NCBI RefSeq assembly: GCF_003254575.1
Contig: NZ_QJUA01000021.1
Coordinates: forward strand, 27,516-91,515
Reading direction: 5' to 3'
Length of the DNA: 64,000 nt
From: Mycobacterium kyogaense
GTDB lineage: Bacteria; Actinomycetota; Actinomycetes; Mycobacteriales; Mycobacteriaceae
Position 1 is the stretch's first letter, and each line of letters begins with the position of its first letter. This document shows, piece by piece, positions 36,299-42,993 of this stretch. The notes below the pieces were generated by a model, which was not told where the DNA came from, searched no databases, and worked only from the letters and a program-made list of their open reading frames with translations. The position numbers and the translations under genes were made by a program.

Positions 36299-37058
36299 GG
36301 TCAGACCGGTCATCGGGCTGACCACCTATCTTCAGCAGGCCCAGACGGGGGTGTGGGATGTGCGGGCCAGCTTCCTGCCCGCGATCTACTTCGAAGGCGT
36401 CGGGCTGGCCGGCGGCATCTCGACCCTGCTTCCGCCGCAGCCGGTCGACGACGCGATCGCCGACCGGATTCTCGACGGGCTGGACGGGCTGATCATCACC
36501 GGCGGGCGCGACGTCGATCCGGCGGCCTACGGCAGCGCCCCCCATCCGGCCACCGACGAGCCGACGGCGGACAGCCGCACCCGCGACGTCTTCGAGCTCG
36601 CCCTGCTGCGCGCGGCCCTGCGCCGAGGCCTGCCCGTGCTGGGTATCTGCCGTGGCGCGCAGGTGCTCAACGTGGCGCTCGGCGGAACCCTGCACCAGCA
36701 CCTGCCCGACGTGGTCGGCCACCCCCGCCACCAGCAGGGCAACGCGGTGTTCTCCACGTCGACGATCACCACCGTGGCCGGCACCCGGGTGGCCGCGCTC
36801 GTCGGTCCCACCACCGACGCGCAGTGCTATCACCACCAGGCCATCGACGGGCTCGGCGACGGCCTGATCGTCAGCGCGGCCGACGCCGACGGCGTGGTCG
36901 AAGCGGTCGAGGTGGACCCTCGCCGGCATCCCGACCAATGGGTGGTGGCGGTGCAGTGGCATCCCGAAGAGCGGCTCGACGACCTGCGCCTGTTCGCGGG
37001 CCTGGTCGGCGCCGCCGCAGAACGCGCAGCCAAGAAAGCCCAGAAAGTGAGCGTATGA
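36285..37058 (+). CDS. Gamma-glutamyl-gamma-aminobutyrate hydrolase-like amidase (PuuD type)
   Basis: A 257-residue class I glutamine-amidotransferase-like hydrolase (Rv2859c counterpart) that releases glutamate from a gamma-glutamylated product. Seen: VIGLTTYLQ start, GLIITGGRDVDPAAYG, the nucleophile Cys122 in GICRGAQVLNVALGGTL and the catalytic His-Glu pair in VAVQWHPEERLDD. No ATG or GTG lies in frame before the conserved start of the domain, so translation probably begins at the TTG at 36285, inside the glnA4 end. It overlaps the next gene by four bases. Confidence 0.9.
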   Translation: MNASEVRPVIGLTTYLQQAQTGVWDVRASFLPAIYFEGVGLAGGISTLLPPQPVDDAIADRILDGLDGLIITGGRDVDPAAYGSAPHPATDEPTADSRTRDVFELALLRAALRRGLPVLGICRGAQVLNVALGGTLHQHLPDVVGHPRHQQGNAVFSTSTITTVAGTRVAALVGPTTDAQCYHHQAIDGLGDGLIVSAADADGVVEAVEVDPRRHPDQWVVAVQWHPEERLDDLRLFAGLVGAAAERAAKKAQKVSV

Positions 37059-38425
37059 GCCAGACCAGTGACGTGATCAACCCAGCCACCGAGGAGGTGC
37101 TGCGCACCGTCACCCACACCGATGAGGCCGGCGTCGACGACGCGGTGGCGCGGGCCCGCTCCGCGCAGCGGGCGTGGGCGCGGCTGGCCCCGGCCGACCG
37201 GGCAGCAGCGCTGCGTGCGTTCGCCGCTGTGGTCGACGCGCACGTCGAGGAGTTGGCGCAGCTGGAGGTCGCCAACTCCGGGCATCCGATCGGCAACGCC
37301 CGCTGGGAGGCCGGCCATGTCCGCGACGTGCTGCAGTACTACTCGGCGAGCCCGGAGCGGTTGTCCGGCAAGCAGATCCCCGTTGCCGGCGGGTTGGACG
37401 TCACCTTCAACGAACCGCTCGGCGTGGTCGGGGTGATCACACCGTGGAACTTCCCGATGACCATCGCGTCGTGGGGTTTCGCCCCCGCGCTGGCCGCGGG
37501 CAACGCGGTGCTGGTGAAACCGGCCGAGTGGACACCGCTGACCACGATCCGCCTGGGCGAACTCGCCGTCGAAGCGGGACTCCCCGCTGACCTCTTCCAG
37601 GTGCTCCCCGGTCGCGGCTCGGTGGTCGGAGAACGCTTCGTCACCCATCCCGATGTGCGCAAGATCGTGTTCACCGGCTCGACTGAGGTCGGCATGCGCG
37701 TGATGGCCGGCGCGGCGCGGCAGGTCAAGCGCGTCACGCTGGAATTGGGCGGCAAGAGCGCGAACATCGTGTTCGACGACTGTGATCTCGAGAAGGCGGC
37801 GGCAACGGCGCCCTACGGCGTGTTCGACAACTCCGGTCAGGACTGCTGTGCGCGCAGCCGAATCCTGGTGCAGCGCAGTGTTTTCGACCGCTTCATGGAG
37901 CTGTTCGAGCCTGCCGTCAAGGGTGTCGTGGTGGGCGATCCCCGGGTCGAGGGCACCGAGATGGGGCCGCTGGTGTCCAAGCCGCACTGGGAATCGGTTG
38001 CCGGCTACGTACCGGACGACGCCCCCGTGGCCTTTCGCGGCGAGGCGCCGTCGGGCCCCGGGTACTGGTTCCCGCCAACGGTTCTCACCCCCGCGCCCGA
38101 CGACCGCACGGTCACCGAGGAGATCTTCGGCCCGGTCGTGACGGTGCTGCCGTTCGACGACGAGGCAGATGCGATCGCACTGGCCAACGACACGCCCTAC
38201 GGGTTGTCCGGCTCGATCTGGACCGACAACCTGTCGCGGGCGCTGAGGATGTCCCGTGCCGTGGAATCGGGCAACCTGTCGGTCAACTCGCACTCGTCGG
38301 TGCGTTACACCACGCCGTTCGGCGGCTTCAAACAGTCCGGGTTGGGTCGTGAGCTGGGCCCGGACGCCCCCCTGTCGTTCACCGAGACGAAGAACGTCTT
38401 CATAGCTGTCGAGGAAGGAAACTGA
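37055..38425 (+). CDS. aldC: NAD-dependent aldehyde dehydrogenase (AldC, PuuC-like)
   Basis: A 456-residue ALDH corresponding to Rv2858c. Seen: GVITPWNFPMTIASWG, NAVLVKPAEWTPL, Glu230 in LELGGKSANIV, and catalytic Cys264 in NSGQDCCARSR, followed by EEIFGPVVTVLPF. In the E. coli Puu scheme this step oxidises a gamma-glutamyl-aminoaldehyde to its acid before PuuD releases glutamate. The ATG overlaps the PuuD-like stop by four bases. The protein is short by about 30 residues at the N-terminus compared with typical ALDHs. Confidence 0.92.
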   Translation: MSQTSDVINPATEEVLRTVTHTDEAGVDDAVARARSAQRAWARLAPADRAAALRAFAAVVDAHVEELAQLEVANSGHPIGNARWEAGHVRDVLQYYSASPERLSGKQIPVAGGLDVTFNEPLGVVGVITPWNFPMTIASWGFAPALAAGNAVLVKPAEWTPLTTIRLGELAVEAGLPADLFQVLPGRGSVVGERFVTHPDVRKIVFTGSTEVGMRVMAGAARQVKRVTLELGGKSANIVFDDCDLEKAAATAPYGVFDNSGQDCCARSRILVQRSVFDRFMELFEPAVKGVVVGDPRVEGTEMGPLVSKPHWESVAGYVPDDAPVAFRGEAPSGPGYWFPPTVLTPAPDDRTVTEEIFGPVVTVLPFDDEADAIALANDTPYGLSGSIWTDNLSRALRMSRAVESGNLSVNSHSSVRYTTPFGGFKQSGLGRELGPDAPLSFTETKNVFIAVEEGN

Positions 38426-39198
38426 TGGATCTCACCCAGCGTCTGGCGGGCAAGGTCGCCGTGATCACCGGCGGTGCCAGCGGCATCGGACTGGCGACGG
38501 CCAAGCGCATGCAGGCCGAGGGGGCCATCGTGGTCATCGGCGACCTCGACGAGGACACCGGCCGCAGCGTCGCCAGCGACATGAACGTGACCTTCGTGCA
38601 GGTCGACGTCTCCGACCAGGTGGCGGTCGACAAGCTCTTCGACACGGCGTTCGAGGTGCACGGCGGGGTCGACATCGCGTTCAACAACGCCGGGATCAGC
38701 CCGCCCGAGGACGATCTGATCGAGAACACCGGCATCGACGCGTGGCAGCGGGTGCAGGACATCAACCTCAAGTCGGTGTTCTTCTGCTGCAAAGCCGCAC
38801 TGCGGCACATGGTTCCGGCGCAGAAGGGCTCGATCGTCAACACCGCGTCGTTCGTCGCGGTGATGGGGTCGGCGACCTCGCAGATCTCCTACACCGCGTC
38901 CAAGGGTGGGGTGCTGGCGATGTCGCGCGAGCTCGGCGTGCAATACGCCCGGCAGGGAATCCGCGTGAACGCGCTGTGCCCCGGCCCGGTGAACACCCCG
39001 CTGCTGCAGGAGTTGTTCGCCAAGGACCCGGAGCGTGCGGCGCGCCGTCTGGTGCACGTGCCCGTCGGCCGCTTCGCCGAGCCCGAGGAACTCGCCGCCG
39101 CGGTGGCGTTCCTGGCCAGTGACGACGCCTCGTTCATCACCGCGTCGTCGTTCCTCGTCGACGGTGGTATCAGCGGCCACTACGTCACACCGCTGTAA
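38425..39198 (+). CDS. SDR-family oxidoreductase (Rv2857c-like)
   Basis: A 257-residue classical SDR. Seen: TGGASGIGLATAKR at residues 15-28, NNAGIS, a catalytic Ser in IVNTASFVA and YTASKGG with the Tyr/Lys pair, ending DGGISGHYVTPL. Its ATG overlaps the ALDH stop by one base. In the pathway it could act on the alcohol form of the gamma-glutamyl intermediate (for ethanolamine, the gamma-glutamylethanolamide alcohol), upstream of the aldehyde dehydrogenase; this is inference from position. Confidence 0.9.
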   Translation: MDLTQRLAGKVAVITGGASGIGLATAKRMQAEGAIVVIGDLDEDTGRSVASDMNVTFVQVDVSDQVAVDKLFDTAFEVHGGVDIAFNNAGISPPEDDLIENTGIDAWQRVQDINLKSVFFCCKAALRHMVPAQKGSIVNTASFVAVMGSATSQISYTASKGGVLAMSRELGVQYARQGIRVNALCPGPVNTPLLQELFAKDPERAARRLVHVPVGRFAEPEELAAAVAFLASDDASFITASSFLVDGGISGHYVTPL

Positions 39199-39218
39199 GA
39201 CAACGCTCGGGACACGCG

Positions 39219-39950
39219 ATGACGGCCGACCCCAACCCTTCTGAGGACTCCGACCCGGGTGCGGCACTGCTGCGCCCGGTGCGGCCGCTCAACGCGTTCG
39301 AGAACACCGTCGAGCGGCTGCTGCAGACGATCCGGCTGGGTGTCCTGGCGCCGGGGGAGTCGCTGCCGCCGGAACGGGAACTCGCCACCCGACTCGGCGT
39401 CAGCCGCGACACGGTGCGGGAGGCGATCAAATCCCTTGCCGAGGCGGGATATCTGGTGTCGCGACGCGGCCGCTACGGAGGCACTTTTCTCGCTGACGAG
39501 TTGCCCGCACCGCGGACCGCCGACGTCGAACTGCGCCGCGCCGACATCGACGATGCCCTGCGGCTGCGCGAGATCCTCGAAGTGGGGGCGGCGCGCATGG
39601 CCGCCGAGCGCACGCTGGACGCCGCCCAGCGAGAGGCGTTGCGCAGCAGGCTGATCGATGTGCGCGACGCTGATCCCGCCGACTACCGGCGCCTGGACTC
39701 CCGGCTGCATCTGGCGATTGCCGAAGCGGCCGGGGTGCCGTCGCTGGTGCCGCTGGTGGCGCAGAACAGGATGCGGCTCAACGAGCTGCTCGACTGCATC
39801 CCGCTCTTGGGGCGCAACATCGCACACTCCGACGAGCAGCACGAGGCGATCGTCGCGGCGATCCTGGCCGGTGACGTCGACACCGCCGCGCAGACGATGG
39901 CGGCCCACGTGTGGGGTTCGGCGGCCCTGCTGCACGGCTTCCTGGACTGA
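39219..39950 (+). CDS. FadR-subfamily GntR regulator
   Basis: A 243-residue regulator. Seen: an N-terminal winged helix (LLQTIRLGVLAPGESLPPERELATRLGVSRDTVREAIKSL, cited here by its positions 28-67), then an FCD effector domain with metal-site residues in DSRLHLAIAEAAG and HSDEQHEAIVAAI. It is the last gene of the glnA4 operon, 20 bases after the SDR. FCD domains usually bind carboxylates with a metal. It probably controls the permease/glnA4 divergent promoters; no clear operator was found there. Confidence 0.9.
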   Translation: MTADPNPSEDSDPGAALLRPVRPLNAFENTVERLLQTIRLGVLAPGESLPPERELATRLGVSRDTVREAIKSLAEAGYLVSRRGRYGGTFLADELPAPRTADVELRRADIDDALRLREILEVGAARMAAERTLDAAQREALRSRLIDVRDADPADYRRLDSRLHLAIAEAAGVPSLVPLVAQNRMRLNELLDCIPLLGRNIAHSDEQHEAIVAAILAGDVDTAAQTMAAHVWGSAALLHGFLD

Positions 39951-40020
39951 GCCCAGGAGCGCGAAAACGCTCTTCGGTCACGGCGGGGAGTGGGATCATC
40001 GCTGTGCGGACGTAGCGCTC

Positions 40021-40866
40021 ATGGCCAGCGATACAGAACATCGGGCGGCAGAAGATCGGGCACTCAAGGCCCGGCATCGCGCGCTGTGGGCCTCCGGCGA
40101 CTATCCCGCGGTCGCCGCCGAGATCATCCCGAGCCTGGGTCCCGAGCTCGTCGCGGCCTGCGGCGTGGCCGCCGGCGACCGAGTGCTCGATGTCGCCGCC
40201 GGCTCCGGCAACGCCGCGATCCCTGCGGCTGCGACGGGCGCCGACGTCACCGCCAGCGACCTCACCCCGGAGCTTTTCGACGAGGGGCGACGGCTCGCCG
40301 GTGAGCGCGGGGTGACACTCGAGTGGGTGGAAGCCGACGCCGAGGCGCTCCCGTTCGCCGACGACAGCTTCGACATCGTGATGTCCTGTGTCGGCGCGAT
40401 GTTCGCGCCGCACCACCAGGCCACCGCCGACGAACTGATCCGGGTGGCCCGACCCGGAGGCAGGATCGGTCTGATCAGCTGGACGCCGGAGGGGTTCATC
40501 GGACACCTGTTCGCGACGTTGAAACCGTACGCACCGCCGCCCCCGCCCGGGGCCAGCCCGCCGCCCCTGTGGGGCAGTGAAGACCACGTCCGCGAGCTGT
40601 TCGGCGAACGTGTCGCCGATCTGTCGATGCGGCGGCGCAGCGTGCGGATGGATCACTGTGCCTCGCCGCTGGAGTTCCGGGAGTACTGGAAACGCAACTA
40701 CGGTCCGACCATCGCCGCCTACCGGTTCACCAGCGAGCATCCCGAGCGCGTCGACGCCCTCGACCGTGACTTCCTGGAGTTCCTCACCGCCTGGAATCGC
40801 AGCGACGACACCGGCAGCACCGCCTACGACGCGGAGTACCTGCTCGTCACCGCGACGAAGCGCTGA
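40021..40866 (+). CDS. Class I SAM-dependent methyltransferase
   Basis: A 281-residue methyltransferase. Seen: motif I VLDVAAGSGNAAIPAA near residue 57, an acidic end of strand 2 (VTASDLTPELFDEGR), DAEALPFADDSFDIV and the post-motif VARPGGRIGLISWTP. This is the UbiE/Methyltransf_11 type. The substrate is unknown; the context of amine and choline-like genes allows an N-methylation role but does not show it. The start is set at the ATG at 40021, preceded by a weak site; the gap to the previous gene is 70 bases. Confidence 0.85.
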   Translation: MASDTEHRAAEDRALKARHRALWASGDYPAVAAEIIPSLGPELVAACGVAAGDRVLDVAAGSGNAAIPAAATGADVTASDLTPELFDEGRRLAGERGVTLEWVEADAEALPFADDSFDIVMSCVGAMFAPHHQATADELIRVARPGGRIGLISWTPEGFIGHLFATLKPYAPPPPPGASPPPLWGSEDHVRELFGERVADLSMRRRSVRMDHCASPLEFREYWKRNYGPTIAAYRFTSEHPERVDALDRDFLEFLTAWNRSDDTGSTAYDAEYLLVTATKR

Positions 40867-40915
40867 CGGCGCGGATGTCGGCCACCCGCGGTGGTCCGGA
40901 CGCTAGATTGCACGT

Positions 40916-41236
40916 GTGGAGGATGCCGATCTCGTCGAACGTGCGTCATCGGCGCTGGCCGAGGTCGACACGTCGGGCTGGGCGCAGCGCTTCGACCTGG
41001 TCTCCGATCCGCATCGCCTCGAGATCCTCCTGTGCCTGCACCGTTCGCCGGGAATCGTCGTGAGCGATCTGGCCGCCGCACTCGGCCGCTCGGAGAACGC
41101 GGTGTCGCAGGCGTTGCGGGTGCTGCGCCAGCAGGGGTGGGTGAGCAACGAGCGGGTCGGCAGGTCGGTGCGGTACCGACTCGACGACGACACCGTCCAC
41201 GACCTGCTGCACTGGATCGGAGCCCGACACGGGTGA
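40916..41236 (+). CDS. ArsR-family winged-helix regulator
   Basis: A 106-residue regulator starting with GTG. Seen: the winged helix PHRLEILLCLHRSPGIVVSDLAAALGRSENAVSQALRVL (positions 32-70), then a wing ending SVRYRLDDD. The cysteine motif of the alpha-3 metal site (ELCVCDL type) is missing. The C-terminal helix TVHDLLHWIGARHG holds three His, which could form an alpha-5 type site like that of nickel/cobalt sensors. It overlaps the GntR gene by four bases. Whether it senses metal is not settled by sequence. Confidence 0.88.
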   Translation: MEDADLVERASSALAEVDTSGWAQRFDLVSDPHRLEILLCLHRSPGIVVSDLAAALGRSENAVSQALRVLRQQGWVSNERVGRSVRYRLDDDTVHDLLHWIGARHG

Positions 41237-42021
41237 CGCGGGTCCTGAGCATCGACGAGCCGCCGCTGGCGCCGGGCCCGGTGCTCGGCGGCAAGAGCGA
41301 CGGGCCGGTGCACGCGCGCATCGCCGCCTGGCTGCAGGGGCTCATCGCGTCGGGACGGCTGATGCCGGGGGACAAGCTTCCGCCGGAGGTGGAGATCGCC
41401 ACGGCGCTGGGGTGTAGTCGGATGACGTTGCGGCAGGCGCTCGGTGCCGTCGAGAGCAAGGGGTTGATCGATCGCCGCCGTGGCCGGTTCGGCGGCAACT
41501 TCGTCACGTCGCCCAGAATCGAATTCGACCACGCGAGCCTGCCCGGGTTCACCGAGCAGATGCGTCGCATCGAGGTCGAGCCCGGCGCTCAGGTGCTCGG
41601 CGTGCACACGGGTGCGCCGCAGCCCGACGTGAGCCGGGCGCTGGGACTGCGCCGAGCCGATCAGGTGCACCAGATCCTGCGAGCGCGCACGGCCGACGGC
41701 GAGCCGATCGTCTACGAAGAGGCCTATCTGCCCGCCGCGGTCTTTCCGGACCTGCCGGAGCACGATCTGGACGGCTCGCTGTATGCGCTGATGCGCCGCT
41801 ACGGCCACGGACCGTCGTCAGCCGACGAGCGGATCGAGGCGACGTCGGCCACCCCGGAGCAGGCCGCGATCCTCGGCGTCGACCCGGCCAGCCCGCTGCT
41901 GCTCATCGTGCGAACGTCGTTCGCGGACAACGGCATTGCCGTGGAGTACTCGCGTGACTACCACCGCTCGGACCGCACGACGATCCGGGTCAGGTCGCGC
42001 GCTGAGCCTGAGGCGGGTTAG
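41233..42021 (+). CDS. HutC-subfamily GntR regulator (UTRA domain)
   Basis: A 262-residue regulator. Seen: an N-terminal GntR winged helix (ARIAAWLQGLIASGRLMPGD, LPPEVEIATALGCSRMTLRQAL, residues about 26-75) and a C-terminal UTRA ligand-binding domain (VHQILRARTADGEPIVYEEAYL, GIAVEYSRDYHRSDRTTIRV). The GTG start overlaps the ArsR stop. Its own stop codon overlaps a perfect AGGTCTAGACCT palindrome, whose core GGTCTAGACC is the classic HutC/DasR-type site, so it very probably represses the kinase/dehydrogenase genes that follow. Confidence 0.92.
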   Translation: MTRVLSIDEPPLAPGPVLGGKSDGPVHARIAAWLQGLIASGRLMPGDKLPPEVEIATALGCSRMTLRQALGAVESKGLIDRRRGRFGGNFVTSPRIEFDHASLPGFTEQMRRIEVEPGAQVLGVHTGAPQPDVSRALGLRRADQVHQILRARTADGEPIVYEEAYLPAAVFPDLPEHDLDGSLYALMRRYGHGPSSADERIEATSATPEQAAILGVDPASPLLLIVRTSFADNGIAVEYSRDYHRSDRTTIRVRSRAEPEAG

Positions 42022-42031
42022 GTCTAGACCT
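42020..42031. promoter_or_regulatory. HutC/GntR-type operator AGGTCTAGACCT
   Basis: A perfect 12-bp palindrome 29 bases upstream of the choline-kinase-like start. The core equals the recognition core known for HutC-subfamily regulators such as DasR, and the gene just upstream encodes such a regulator. Confidence 0.65.
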
Positions 42032-42059
42032 TTGGAGCGACGCACCGTAGAGTGAAGCG

Positions 42060-42992
42060 ATGTCGTCACCGCTGTCGGACGATCACCTGGACGGGCTGCT
42101 CGAACAGCTCCCGGTGCTGGCCGGGCGGGCGCGGACGCTCGAAGACCTCTCCGGCGGTCTGACCAACCGCAACGTGAAGATCACCACGGCCGACGGGATC
42201 TACGTCGCGCGCTGTGTGGACACCACCCGCAATCTGCTCGAGATCGACCGGGACTGCGAGCACGCCAACAGCGTGGCGGCGCACCGCGCCGGGGTGGGGG
42301 CGCCGGTGGTGGACTACCGGCCGGATCTCGGTGTGCTCCTCCTCGGATACCTCGAGGGTAAGACGCTGTGCAACAGCGACTTCCGCCGCCCTGGAGTGCT
42401 CGCCAAGGCCGCGCGCGCGGTGCGTGCGCTGCATGAAGGGCCGCGTTTCGTGAACCGGTTCGACATGTTCGAACGCCAGCCGGCCTACCTGGCGACCTGT
42501 GTGAGGCACGGATTCCCGATCCCGGCCGACTACCACGACCACGCCGGCGCGTTCGCCGCCGCCCGGCGGGTGCTCACCGATACCGCCGTCACGCTCGCGC
42601 CCTGCAACAACGATCTGCTGGCCGGCAACTTCATCGAGCACGGTGACCGGATCCACCTGATCGACTACGAGTACTCGGGCAACAACGACCCGTATTTCGA
42701 GCTGGGCAACATCTGGAGCGAGTGCGGACTGTCACTGGAGCAACTCGACGAGCTCGTCACCGCCTACTGCGGTCGCCCGCGGCCGCAGATGACGGCGCGG
42801 GCCCACCTGCAGGGCATCGTGGCCAAGTACGGCTGGACACTGTGGGGTTGCATCCAAAGCGGCTCCAGTGCACTTCATTTCGACTTCTGGGACTGGGCGA
42901 TGGAGCGCTACGAAGCTGCTGTCGCCGAGTTTCGCAGTCCCGGTTATCACCGGCTGCTCGACCAGGTAGCAACCGACGACGGACGAGGATGA
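42060..42992 (+). CDS. Choline/ethanolamine kinase-like phosphotransferase (LicA type)
   Basis: A 310-residue protein of the aminoglycoside-phosphotransferase fold. Seen: a Brenner-like segment PCNNDLLAGNFI near residue 180, with Asn where many kinases have His, the metal-binding IDYEYSGNNDPYFELGN near 202-218, and GYLEGKTLCNSDFRR. The IDYEYSGNNDPYFELGN pattern is that of LicA-type choline and ethanolamine kinases. It is cotranscribed with the dimethylglycine-dehydrogenase-like gene, one base apart. A catabolic operon with a choline-type kinase is uncommon, so the substrate may be a different amino alcohol. Confidence 0.85.
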   Translation: MSSPLSDDHLDGLLEQLPVLAGRARTLEDLSGGLTNRNVKITTADGIYVARCVDTTRNLLEIDRDCEHANSVAAHRAGVGAPVVDYRPDLGVLLLGYLEGKTLCNSDFRRPGVLAKAARAVRALHEGPRFVNRFDMFERQPAYLATCVRHGFPIPADYHDHAGAFAAARRVLTDTAVTLAPCNNDLLAGNFIEHGDRIHLIDYEYSGNNDPYFELGNIWSECGLSLEQLDELVTAYCGRPRPQMTARAHLQGIVAKYGWTLWGCIQSGSSALHFDFWDWAMERYEAAVAEFRSPGYHRLLDQVATDDGRG

Positions 42993-42993
42993 C

